Source of the DNA: Posidoniimonas polymericola
GTDB taxonomy: Bacteria; Planctomycetota; Planctomycetia; Pirellulales; Lacipirellulaceae
Assembly: GCF_007859935.1 (NCBI RefSeq)
Contig: NZ_SJPO01000001.1
Coordinates: 434,001-498,000, forward strand
Length of the DNA stretch: 64,000 nucleotides
Direction of reading: 5' to 3'
Every line of letters starts with the position of its first letter. Within the stretch, counting starts at the first letter, position 1. Both the position numbers and the translations under genes were made by a program. The notes beneath the pieces were generated by a model that worked only from the letters and a program-made list of their open reading frames with translations, ran no database searches and was not told where the DNA came from. This document shows positions 7,719 through 15,857 of the stretch, one piece after another.

Positions 7719-9614
7719 CTACGGCCGCGCCAGCCGGTCCTCGACCACGTAGCGTTCGAACCCCGGCATCTGCTCGCACAGATCCTGCAGCACCCGCGAT
7801 GCTAGCTCGCGGGCGCCGGCCGGCGAGAAGTGGGTGGCGTCCCCCTCGGTCTGCAGCCGCGCGGCGGTGACCGGGCCGAGGTCGTTGAACAGCTGCTCGG
7901 AGATCGCCCGCAGGTCGACCAGCGTGACCCCTTCTTCGGCGGCAACCGCCCGGGCCGCCTCGGCGTACGGCGCGTTGCCGACGTCCTGCCGCAGCCGGTC
8001 GGTCCCCTCGTCGTACAGCCGGCGGCGGGGCGGGGTCAGCAGCACCGGCACGGCTCCGGCGTCGCGGGCCTCGGCAATGTACCGCCTGAGGTTCGCGCGG
8101 AAGCTGCCCCCCGGCGCCGGGTCGGTCTCACGGCCGGGACCCTTGCCCAGGTTGTCGTTGTGGCCGAACTGGATGAACACATAGTGCGGCCCGCCTGCGG
8201 CCTTGGCCTCGGCCAGGCCGCGTTCCCAGCGGCCCTCGCTGCGGAAGCTCTCGGAGCTGCGTCCGTTGGCGGCGGCGTTGATGACCGTGCTGCGGTCGTC
8301 GAGGAACTTGCGGAGCCCCCAGCCCCAGCCCTGCAGCGTCGACTTGGCGGCGTAGTCGGCCACGGTCGAGTCGCCGATCACCAGGATCACCGCGTCGCGA
8401 CGTGGGGCAGTCTCGGGCAGCTTCACCTGCCCGAGACGTCGCATTGCGAGCGTCGCGTGGCAGCCGTAGAGTGATTCGCCGTTTAAGGTCGCCGGCGCCG
8501 AGTCCTCGTTGCCGCCGGCAAACACCAGCCGCGCGGTCCCGTCGCCGCTGATCAGCTCGGCCTGGCCGCCGTCGGCGCGGGTGACGGTTGCGGCTACGGC
8601 TCCGGCGACCGGCTCGCTGAACCGGACGTAGAGCTTGTCTTGGTGGGTCTCGACCTCGACGACCTCGGGCGGGGACTGGCTCTCCGGGTCCCAGCGGCCG
8701 TCGAACGTCCACGCCGGCGTGATCTGGTCGGGCGTCGGCGATCCGGCGGCCTGGTCGAGGTTGTCGGCGTGCCAGGCGTAGTCGCCCCCGTCACGGTGGC
8801 AGTCATAAAAGTACTTCCGCTCCCACTGGTAGCGGTCTTCCTCGGGCACGTTCGACAGGTCCTTCACAACGCCGATTGGCCGGTCGGCCATGGTCTTCGC
8901 GAAGCGGCAGCCGAGCAGGTAGAACTGGCTCGGGTAGTGGTTGCGGCCGAGCCAGAAGTCCTGCACGCCGTCGAACTCGCAGCCGGTGAGCACAAACTTC
9001 ATGTGCGCCGGGTCCATGTGACCGTCGTGCCAGATGGCGGCGGTGGTGAGCACCTCGTAGAACTTGGAGTCGCGGACGAAGCACCAGCCGCGGGGGCAGA
9101 CAAAGTCGACCGCGCCGCGGAACTCGCAGTTGCGGTGGTAGTACATGCCGTGCGCGGTGTTCCAGAGCGAGAGCGTGTCGCCCCCCTCGCCCACGACGCG
9201 GCAGTCGTCGATGATCACGCGGTTGGGCTGCCCGTAGATGGCGAAGGCGTGCTCGTGGGTCGGCTGGGTGTTGTCGATCGTGAGGTGCTCAAGCACGCAG
9301 TCGTCGCCGTACAGGTTCACGACGCCGGCGCCGAAGCGGTCGTACCGCTTGTGGTACTCCTCACGCGGGAAGTTGAAGTGGATGGTCACGCCGCCACGGC
9401 TCTCGCCACGCAGCGTAACGCGGCTCTGGTCCAGCCGGAGCCGCTCGTTGTAGTGCCCGTTGGGGATCTCGATCACCACCCGCTCGTGGTTGTCGAGCGG
9501 TACTTGGTCGATGGCGTCCTGAATGGAGCTGTCGACCGTAATGGTGCGGACCGACTCGGCGGCCGCGGCCGTGGCGAGCAGCAGCGAGAAGCAGAGGAGG
9601 CAGAGGCTACGCAT
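7719..9614 (-). CDS. secreted pectinesterase (CE8) - SGNH acetylesterase (CE12-like) fusion
   Basis: A 631-residue protein with a signal peptide (cleavage near AAAA/ES, residue 20). Residues 21-290 form a right-handed beta-helix like pectin methylesterases: GAVDFVCPRG carries the catalytic Asp170 and WLGRNHYP the family Arg224. A linker with VRFSEPVAGAV (about 316-395) looks like a small Ig-type domain. Residues 408-625 are an SGNH/GDSL esterase like rhamnogalacturonan acetylesterase: GDST (Ser416), FGHND (Asn486) and GDATHFS (Asp592/His595). It would remove methyl and acetyl groups from pectin outside the cytoplasm. The planned regulation is probably sugar-linked (see the operators downstream). 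The pectinesterase motif is non-canonical (VCPRG instead of IFG). Confidence 0.9.
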   Translation of the reverse strand: MRSLCLLCFSLLLATAAAAESVRTITVDSSIQDAIDQVPLDNHERVVIEIPNGHYNERLRLDQSRVTLRGESRGGVTIHFNFPREEYHKRYDRFGAGVVNLYGDDCVLEHLTIDNTQPTHEHAFAIYGQPNRVIIDDCRVVGEGGDTLSLWNTAHGMYYHRNCEFRGAVDFVCPRGWCFVRDSKFYEVLTTAAIWHDGHMDPAHMKFVLTGCEFDGVQDFWLGRNHYPSQFYLLGCRFAKTMADRPIGVVKDLSNVPEEDRYQWERKYFYDCHRDGGDYAWHADNLDQAAGSPTPDQITPAWTFDGRWDPESQSPPEVVEVETHQDKLYVRFSEPVAGAVAATVTRADGGQAELISGDGTARLVFAGGNEDSAPATLNGESLYGCHATLAMRRLGQVKLPETAPRRDAVILVIGDSTVADYAAKSTLQGWGWGLRKFLDDRSTVINAAANGRSSESFRSEGRWERGLAEAKAAGGPHYVFIQFGHNDNLGKGPGRETDPAPGGSFRANLRRYIAEARDAGAVPVLLTPPRRRLYDEGTDRLRQDVGNAPYAEAARAVAAEEGVTLVDLRAISEQLFNDLGPVTAARLQTEGDATHFSPAGARELASRVLQDLCEQMPGFERYVVEDRLARP

Positions 9615-9673
9615 GGCGAGCGGCTTTCGATGACTGGGGAGAGTGCTCAGGAAGATACCGCTAGGTGAGCTTG

Positions 9674-9859
9674 AAATGGGGACTGGCTCTCGACCGCAAT
9701 ACTAAGCGAGGCCATTGTGTCGGCGCGACTGCGGTCGCGTGCCTGTCCCTTTTTCAAGCGGGGCGTACCAGTGGTCCATCGAAAAAAGGGGACAGGCACG
9801 CCGCGTCCCAGCGTGCCTTGGGATCTTTCCCACTCACGGCGTCGAGCCAGTCCCCATTT
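9674..9859. repeat. nested palindromic element (two inverted-repeat pairs)
   Basis: The outer arms are perfect: AAATGGGGACTGGCTC at 9674-9689 and its complement at 9844-9859. The inner arms are CGTGCCTGTCCC (starting at 9738) and GGGACAGGCACG (ending at 9800), each with a T- or A-tract toward the centre. The GTGCCTGTCCC motif resembles REP-type sequences of RAYT families, but no transposase is next to it. Confidence 0.8.
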
Positions 9860-10162
9860 CTCGACTCGCGACCGAGCGATGTCGCCTCGACGCCCCTCAG
9901 TGTAGTTGGCTCGCGGTGGGACGTCCCCCCACCGGATCGCAAACAAGCGGTCGATAGTCGCATTGTTCAGCCGGAGCGGCGGTTTGAGAGGGCAGACGGC
10001 CAGCGGAGCAAACAGAGGCGGCACGGAGGGGCTGTGCTGATGGGACACCTGCCGACGCTGGCCTGGTGCAAAGTGCGTGGCGGACCCGGGTCGCCGTTGG
10101 TGATTCTCTGGTGGGGGCACGCTCCCTACTTACCTCCAACCACACGAAACAGAGCGATTATC
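9860..10162. other. non-coding leader of the next gene
   Basis: No gene is supported between the nested palindrome and the ATG at 10163. The long open frame that spans it has no protein character before that ATG. A promoter is expected, but no convincing -35/-10 pair was recognised. Confidence 0.5.
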
Positions 10163-10804
10163 ATGATGAAACGCACACTCACTTGGGCGGCCCTGGCCGC
10201 ATTGACGCTGGCGGCCCAGGCTCCACTGGCGGGCGCGGCGGTGATCTTCAACAACTTCGGCCCCGGCAATGATTTCGGCAATGGCGGCCGCGTCGTCGAC
10301 GGCGGCGACGGCGTCGCCGCAATCGGCGACATCGACCAGGCGGTGGCCTTCACCGTAGGCCCTGCGGACCAGATGGCCGAAACGCTTTCGCTGGGCATTT
10401 TCGTCAACGACTCGCCCGCGATCGGAACGGGCCCGGTCGACATCATCCTGGCGATGGACTCTGGCGACGGGCCGGGCGCCGCGCTGCAGACCTACTCCAC
10501 CACCGTCAACGCGACCGGCAAGCAGGTGCTGAATGTCTCGGGTGCGCCGGTGTTGCTCAGTGCGAACACGACCTACTGGGTCGTGATGGACGCCGAAGAC
10601 GAGTTCCGTGGGAGCTGGAACTTCAACACCATTGGAGACATCGGCCTGACCGCCGGCCGCACCGACCTCGGCATCTGGGGCACGCGTCCTCTTGACGACC
10701 GTATGGCGCTGCGGGTCGAAGGCCGAGTGCCGGAGCCGGCCTCGCTGGCGGTGCTGGGGATCGGCGGGATGGTGATTGCCGGGCGCCGGCGGCGCGGGCG
10801 CTAG
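10163..10804 (+). CDS. PEP-CTERM sorted secreted protein
   Basis: A 213-residue protein. The start ATGATGAAA gives a signal peptide (MMKRTLTWAALAALTLAAQA) cut near GAA/VIF. The middle is a beta-rich domain (AFTVGPADQMAETLSLGIFV, then PVLLSANTTYWVVMDA, GSWNFN) of the choice-of-anchor type seen in PEP-CTERM proteins. The end VPEPASLAVLGIGGMVIAGR plus Arg residues is a typical exosortase recognition signal. It is expected to be anchored or released at the cell surface. The function beyond surface sorting is unknown. Its stop overlaps that of the convergent gene by 4 bases. Confidence 0.87.
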   Translation: MMKRTLTWAALAALTLAAQAPLAGAAVIFNNFGPGNDFGNGGRVVDGGDGVAAIGDIDQAVAFTVGPADQMAETLSLGIFVNDSPAIGTGPVDIILAMDSGDGPGAALQTYSTTVNATGKQVLNVSGAPVLLSANTTYWVVMDAEDEFRGSWNFNTIGDIGLTAGRTDLGIWGTRPLDDRMALRVEGRVPEPASLAVLGIGGMVIAGRRRRGR

Positions 10805-11103
10805 CGGCCCGAGCCAAACTCTGCGATCAGCGTGTCACGGAGCTCGATTTCATTCTGGTTGGTGCGAACGCTCGGCGCGTTGAAGTAGACCTCCGCGGCG
10901 GCCTTGTGCATCGGCCCGCCCTGCATCGAGTGGTCCTGCAGGTGGCAGTGGGCAAAGCCGTCCGTCGCCCCCTTCAGGCCTTCGAGCAAACAAATCAACG
11001 CGTCGATCTCCTCGTCGGATCTGAAGAGGACCGAGACGCCCGGCTTCTTGCTGGGTCCGGCGAGCTTGATGTCGGAGAAGGCGAGGTGGTTGGGGCGGGG
11101 CAT
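10801..11103 (-). CDS. hypothetical protein (100 aa)
   Basis: A short soluble protein with a clear coding look (MPRPNHLAFSDIKLAGPSKK, DEEIDALICLLEGL, FAHCHLQDHSMQGG). The ATG is at 11103. The His/Cys/Asp stretch FAHCHLQDH could bind metal, but this is only a suggestion. It overlaps the convergent PEP-CTERM gene by 4 bases at the 3' end and lies 55 bases downstream of another hypothetical gene on the same strand, so the two may be one transcript. I do not recognise the family. Confidence 0.65.
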   Translation of the reverse strand: MPRPNHLAFSDIKLAGPSKKPGVSVLFRSDEEIDALICLLEGLKGATDGFAHCHLQDHSMQGGPMHKAAAEVYFNAPSVRTNQNEIELRDTLIAEFGSGR

Positions 11104-11158
11104 GGGTTGCTACGCATTCCGTCGACGGATTTGAGTGAGCGAGAGCCAGACTCTGAGT

Positions 11159-11551
11159 TCAGGATCCCCACTGTATCACCCAATTGCCGTCTTCGTCGGG
11201 GTGTAGCCCTTCAAAGAAAATGTGGTGCACATCGACGCCGCCGAGCCATTTGGTCTTCTCACGAGTCATCCGCTCAGTCGCCTCATGATCAACTGTCGTG
11301 TCTCTGAACTCACCGCGGAGCCGAATTGAAGACACGAGGTAAGCTGTCGAGGCTAGCTCGGCCTCGGAAAGTGGGCGGAAGTCGTTCGTCGAGTCAACAA
11401 ATACTTCTGGCGCCAACCGGACGGCGGTAATCTTGGCGTCGCTATCGGCCGACAGATTCAGCAATCCGGCGACTGGGTTGGCAGGATTGTTCAGCTCAAT
11501 CTCCAGTGTGCCGCTCAAGCTGTTAAAGAACTCCAACTCAGGACGTTCCAC
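11159..11551 (-). CDS. hypothetical protein (130 aa)
   Basis: The product is a small acidic soluble protein, starting with GTG at 11551. It has a beta-strand pattern (TLEIELNNPAN, AKITAVRLAPEVFVDS) and ends in DEDGNWVIQWGS, an ending seen in several small proteins of unknown function. No signal peptide or membrane segment is seen. The local base composition is less GC-rich than its neighbours, which fits a recently acquired or fast-changing gene. It may be co-transcribed with the following 100-residue gene. The function is unknown. Confidence 0.65.
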   Translation of the reverse strand: MERPELEFFNSLSGTLEIELNNPANPVAGLLNLSADSDAKITAVRLAPEVFVDSTNDFRPLSEAELASTAYLVSSIRLRGEFRDTTVDHEATERMTREKTKWLGGVDVHHIFFEGLHPDEDGNWVIQWGS

Positions 11552-11617
11552 TGGTCGCTCACAATGCTTGACGTTCCTTACCCGCGACGTGATCCGTGTA
11601 ATTCGCCGGACTCCGGC

Positions 11618-13504
11618 CTAAGTCGCCGCCCCTGCTCGCTGCGCCTCGCGCTTCGCCACTAGCGCCCGCACGTGCTCGATATCGTCCTTCGGCGTCGCGC
11701 TGATTAGCTTCTGGGTGTACGCTTCTTTGGGGTTGGCGTAGATGTTCTCCGACGGGCCAAACTCGACGATCTTGCCGCCCTTGTTGCCCTCGGCGTCGGA
11801 TACCGGCATCATCACGGCCATCATGTCGGCCATGAATTTCACGACGCTCAGGTCGTGGCTGATGAAGATGTAAGTCAGCCCGCGGTCTTCTTGGAGCTTC
11901 TTCAACAGGTTCAGCACCTGCGCCTGGACCGACACGTCCAAGGCCGAGACCGACTCGTCGCAGATGATGAACTCCGGTTCCACGGCTAGCGCCCGGGCGA
12001 TGCAGATCCGCTGCCGCTGGCCGCCGGAGAACTCGTGCGGGTAGCGGCGCAGGTGGTCGGCGGACAGTCCGACCTCTTCCAGCAGCGTGGCGGCGCGGTC
12101 GCGGCGGTCGGCCTTGCCCGAGCCGAGCTTGTGGATGTTCATCGGCTCGGTGATCGCCGCGCCGACCGTCATGCGGGGGTTCAGCGAGCCGTACGGGTCC
12201 TGGAAGATGATCTGCATCTGCCGCCGCATCTCGCGGAGCCCGCTGCTGGAGAGGCCGGTCATGTCCACGCCGTCGTACAGCACGCGGCCGCCGGTCGGCT
12301 CGATCAGCCGCAGGATGGCGCGGCCGGTGGTGGTCTTACCGCAGCCCGACTCGCCCACCAGGCCGAGCGTCTGCCCGCGGTAGACGTTGAACGACACGCC
12401 GTCGACCGCCTTCACGTAGCCCACGGTCCGCGACAGCACCCCGCGGCGGATCGGGAAGTACACCTGGAGGTCCTTGACCTCCAAGAGCGGCTTGGTCCCC
12501 TCGTCGACGGTGGTCGTGTCGGGCGGGTGGTGGCCCTCGGTCCACGGGTGGCCGATCGCCTCGAGCTCGCTCTTGGGACTCAGCAACCGGCCGCGGCCGT
12601 GATGCTTGAGTTCGTTCAGCCGCTCCTCGGACAGCTCCTTCTCGATGATCGTGACCTGGCCGCCCACGACCCTGGTCTCCATAAAGTCCTGCACGGTCGG
12701 CAGCAGGCGGTACGGCGTTGCGAGTTTGGGGCGGCAGGCCAGCAGGCCCTTGGTGTACGGGTGCTGGGGCGACTCGAAGATCTGCAGCACGGGGCCGTAC
12801 TCGACCATCTCGCCGCGGTACATGACGAGCACGTCGTCGGCGATCTCGGCGATCACGCCGAGGTCGTGCGTGATGAACAGGATCGCCATGCCGCGGGTGT
12901 CGCGGAGGCGGCGGAGGATGTCGAGGATCTGCGCCTGGATCGTGACATCGAGCGCCGTGGTCGGCTCGTCGGCGATCAACAGCGCGGGGTCGCACGAGAG
13001 CGCCATCGCGATCATCACCCGCTGCTTCTGCCCGCCGGACATCTGGTGCGGGTAGCTGTCGACGCGGACCTCCGGTTCGGGGATGCCGACCTCGTCGAAC
13101 AGCTCGATGGTGCGTTTGCGGGCGTCGGCCTTCGACAGCCCTTGGTGCAGGATGATCGCCTCGGCGACTTGGCTGCCAACCGTGAACACTGGATTCAGCG
13201 AAGTCATCGGCTCCTGGAAGATCATGCTGATCTCGGCGCCGCGGATCTTCCGCATCTCGGGCTCGGGCAGGCCGACCAGGTCCTGGCCGAGGAACGAGAT
13301 CTTGCCCGACTCGATCTGGGCGCTCGACGCCAGCAGCTTCATGATCGACAGCGACGTGACCGACTTGCCCGAGCCGCTCTCGCCGACAATGCCGAGCGTG
13401 CGGCCCGGCTCGACGCGGAACGAAACGTCGTCCACCGCCCGGACGACCCCCTCGTCGGTGTGGAAGTAGGTGCGGAGATTCTGGATATCAATGACGGCGG
13501 ACAT
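11618..13504 (-). CDS. peptide ABC transporter, double ATPase (YejF-like)
   Basis: A 628-residue protein with two ABC ATPase domains in tandem. Domain 1 has Walker A GESGSGKS (41-48), signature MSGGQKQR and Walker [13 protein letters not shown]; domain 2 has [26 protein letters not shown] and [12 protein letters not shown]. Each domain also has the C-terminal extension of Dpp/Opp ATPases. The double-ATPase form, joined to a one-lipoprotein, two-permease operon, is the layout of YejABEF, which imports peptides and microcin C in enterobacteria. It is the last gene of the operon. It energises import at the cytoplasmic face of the membrane. Confidence 0.92.
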   Translation of the reverse strand: MSAVIDIQNLRTYFHTDEGVVRAVDDVSFRVEPGRTLGIVGESGSGKSVTSLSIMKLLASSAQIESGKISFLGQDLVGLPEPEMRKIRGAEISMIFQEPMTSLNPVFTVGSQVAEAIILHQGLSKADARKRTIELFDEVGIPEPEVRVDSYPHQMSGGQKQRVMIAMALSCDPALLIADEPTTALDVTIQAQILDILRRLRDTRGMAILFITHDLGVIAEIADDVLVMYRGEMVEYGPVLQIFESPQHPYTKGLLACRPKLATPYRLLPTVQDFMETRVVGGQVTIIEKELSEERLNELKHHGRGRLLSPKSELEAIGHPWTEGHHPPDTTTVDEGTKPLLEVKDLQVYFPIRRGVLSRTVGYVKAVDGVSFNVYRGQTLGLVGESGCGKTTTGRAILRLIEPTGGRVLYDGVDMTGLSSSGLREMRRQMQIIFQDPYGSLNPRMTVGAAITEPMNIHKLGSGKADRRDRAATLLEEVGLSADHLRRYPHEFSGGQRQRICIARALAVEPEFIICDESVSALDVSVQAQVLNLLKKLQEDRGLTYIFISHDLSVVKFMADMMAVMMPVSDAEGNKGGKIVEFGPSENIYANPKEAYTQKLISATPKDDIEHVRALVAKREAQRAGAAT

Positions 13505-13628
13505 GGGGGGATCCGGGGTGGTGGGGCTCGGTCGTCGGCGCGGTTGGTTGTAGGAGGCCTCTCCGAGGGCGATTATCGCAAGCAGGGCCCGCGGTCGGAG
13601 ACCCCTCTCACCGTTTTTCGGGCAGCCG

Positions 13629-14765
13629 TTAGTGCCCCGCCTGTTGGAGTCTTGGGTCGGTCGCTTCCTGCAGGCCCTCGCCGATCAGGTTGTAGGCCAG
13701 CACGGTCAGGAAGATCGCGGCGCCGGGGTACAGGATCAGCCACCAGGTTTCTTGGATTGCTGTACGCCCTGACTGGAGCAGCGTGCCCCAGCTCGGGTTG
13801 GGGGGCGAGGCGCCGAAGCCCAGGTAGCTGAGGCCGGCCTCGGTCAGGATGGCCGACGCGATGCCGAACGAGATCGGCACCAAGACCGGCGCCAACGCGT
13901 TCCGCAGCACGTGCCGGCTCATGATCCGCACGCGGCCGGCGCCGATCGCCCGGGCGGCGGTTACGAACTCCATCTGCTTGATCTTGAGGAACTCCGCCCG
14001 GGTGAGCCGCGCGATGCCGGTCCAGCCGGTGACGCCGATCACGGCCATCAAGTGGAAGTTGCTCACCTTGTCCAGGAGCGCGACCAGCGCCAGGATCAGC
14101 ACCAGCCCCGGGATGCACATCACGACCTCGATCAGCCGGCTGAGCACGATGTCGACCCAGCCGCCGAGGTAGCCGGCCAGCGCGCCGATGGTGATGCCGA
14201 TCGCCGCGGCGATGCTCATCGAGATGATGCCGACCGACAGCGCCGTCTGAGAGCCGTGCACCATCGACGCGAACACGTCGAAGCCCTGTTGGTTGACGCC
14301 AAACCAGTTCTGGCGGCTCGGCTTGCCGTCAACTCCCGAGGGGTTCTCCTGGTAGTCCTCCCAGCCCTTGGCGTAGCGGTAGGTCCGCTCGCCCTGGTCG
14401 TTGGTCTCGCGGACGGCGAAGTCGCGGGTGCGGATGCGGCGGTAGGGGTCCTGGTAGACCAGCGGCCAGACGGCCCAGCTGTTGGGGTCGTTCTCCTGCA
14501 GCATGATCGGGTAGCGGTTGAGCACGCGGTCCTTGCGGAAAATCGGGTTCTCCCAGCCGCGTTTGTAGTAGCCCATCACAGGGAAGTAAATGCTCCCCTT
14601 GTAGCTGCAGATGATTGGCTTGGTGCCGGCGATAAAGGGCGCGAACAGCGCGACCATCGCCAGCAGCACCACGTACGCCAACGCAATCATTGGCAGCTTG
14701 CGTTTGCGGAATTGGCGCCAGGACTCGAGCCAGAAGCCGGGGGATTTCTTGGGTTGGTCCGTCAT
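13629..14765 (-). CDS. peptide ABC transporter permease (YejE/DppC-like)
   Basis: A 378-residue membrane protein. The N-terminal cytoplasmic stretch and first helix ([20 protein letters not shown]) are followed by an unusually long extracytoplasmic part (about residues 50-160, with [19 protein letters not shown]), as in YejE-type permeases. The DppC-type membrane core follows with the EAA loop ([20 protein letters not shown]). It pairs with the upstream permease to form the channel. The gap to the ATPase gene is 124 bases, and the upstream permease gene ends 36 bases before this start. Compared with E. coli DppC (about 300 residues) the extra length is the loop. Confidence 0.9.
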   Translation of the reverse strand: MTDQPKKSPGFWLESWRQFRKRKLPMIALAYVVLLAMVALFAPFIAGTKPIICSYKGSIYFPVMGYYKRGWENPIFRKDRVLNRYPIMLQENDPNSWAVWPLVYQDPYRRIRTRDFAVRETNDQGERTYRYAKGWEDYQENPSGVDGKPSRQNWFGVNQQGFDVFASMVHGSQTALSVGIISMSIAAAIGITIGALAGYLGGWVDIVLSRLIEVVMCIPGLVLILALVALLDKVSNFHLMAVIGVTGWTGIARLTRAEFLKIKQMEFVTAARAIGAGRVRIMSRHVLRNALAPVLVPISFGIASAILTEAGLSYLGFGASPPNPSWGTLLQSGRTAIQETWWLILYPGAAIFLTVLAYNLIGEGLQEATDPRLQQAGH

Positions 14766-14801
14766 TCGTGTCGCGGGGCGCCAGTCCGGTCGATGGTCTT
14801 A

Positions 14802-15785
14802 TTATTGGTACGTGACGCGGGGGTCGACCACCGCGTACAGCAGGTCGGCCACCAACTGGCCGGCGAGCGTCAGCACGCTGAACATCAGCGTCAGGCCCAT
14901 GATTGTCGGATAGTCGCGTTGCAGAATCGACTCGAAGAACAGCCGGCCCATGCCGGGCCAGACGAAGATCTGCTCCAGGATGACCGCGCCCGACAGCAGG
15001 CCTGGCAGCGTCAGGCCGAGCAGCGTCACGAGAGGGATCAGCGTGTTGCGGAAGGCGTGCTTCCACAGCACCGCGGCGCGGCTGACGCCCTTGGACCGCG
15101 CGGTGCGGATGTAGTCCTGGCGGATCACTTCCTGCATGTTCGCCCGGATGAACCGCGAGTAGTAAGCCAGCGACGCGTAGGTGAAGCAGGCGATCGGCAT
15201 CGCCGCGTGCAGCATGATGTCCCACGCCTTGCCGGCGGTGGAGAGCTGCGCGTAGTTGTCCGAGGTCAGGCCGTACAGCGGCAGCCAGTCGAGCTTCACG
15301 TAGAACAACAGCTGCAGGTAAAGCGCGGCTACGAACGAAGGGAGCGAGTACAGCCCGTACAGCAGTGTGCTGACGGTCCGCTCGGCGATGGTCCCGTTCT
15401 TGGCGGTCGCCCATAGGCCGAGCGGGATCGACAGCAAGTACGTCAGCAGCAGCGACGTGACCGACAGCAGCAGAGTGGCGGGCGCCCGCTCTCCGATCAA
15501 CTGTGCGACAGGTTTGTTGTTCCTGGGGATGCTTACTCCCAGGTCTAGATGCACCGCGTCGCCTAGCCACCTCCAGTAGCCGACATACCATGGCTTATCG
15601 AGGCCGTATCGCTTCTCTAGAAGGGCGTAGTCCGCATCGGACATCTGCCGGTTCGGGTCCATCATCGCCGGGTCGGTGGTCAGCGGCGTGCCCGGCATGA
15701 ACCGGATCAGCCCGTACACGACGAATGTGACGAGCCAGAGCGTGAGCACGGCGATGCCGATGCGGCGTATCAGGTAGTTCAGCAT
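14802..15785 (-). CDS. peptide ABC transporter permease (YejB/DppB-like)
   Basis: A 327-residue permease of the DppB/OppB type. The N-terminus MLNYLIRRIGIAVLTLWLVT and the downstream RFMPGTPL are family hallmarks; the periplasmic part follows (YGLDKPWYVGYWRWLG). The membrane core has about five more helices and the EAA loop ARSKGVSRAAVLWKHA. The C-terminus DPRVTYQ is the typical last motif. It is the first permease of the operon, 72 bases after the binding protein gene. Confidence 0.92.
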   Translation of the reverse strand: MLNYLIRRIGIAVLTLWLVTFVVYGLIRFMPGTPLTTDPAMMDPNRQMSDADYALLEKRYGLDKPWYVGYWRWLGDAVHLDLGVSIPRNNKPVAQLIGERAPATLLLSVTSLLLTYLLSIPLGLWATAKNGTIAERTVSTLLYGLYSLPSFVAALYLQLLFYVKLDWLPLYGLTSDNYAQLSTAGKAWDIMLHAAMPIACFTYASLAYYSRFIRANMQEVIRQDYIRTARSKGVSRAAVLWKHAFRNTLIPLVTLLGLTLPGLLSGAVILEQIFVWPGMGRLFFESILQRDYPTIMGLTLMFSVLTLAGQLVADLLYAVVDPRVTYQ

Positions 15786-15857
15786 AAAGCCAGCGGCGGG
15801 CGGCGTGTGGCGTCGGGGGGCAAGGGCGGGGGCGGAGAGCTGGTGAAGTCCCCGGCC

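Noticed and set aside
7336-7779. 147-codon minus-strand frame in the regulatory gap
   Set aside because: It overlaps the pectinesterase 3' end, has no ribosome site and poor protein character.
10801-11551. Toxin-antitoxin or effector-immunity pair formed by the two small genes
   Set aside because: Size and pairing are suggestive, but neither protein shows a known toxin, antitoxin or immunity motif.
12035-13831. 598-codon plus-strand frame opposite the double ATPase gene
   Set aside because: The minus-strand frame has two complete sets of ABC motifs; the antisense frame has none and starts inside the gene.
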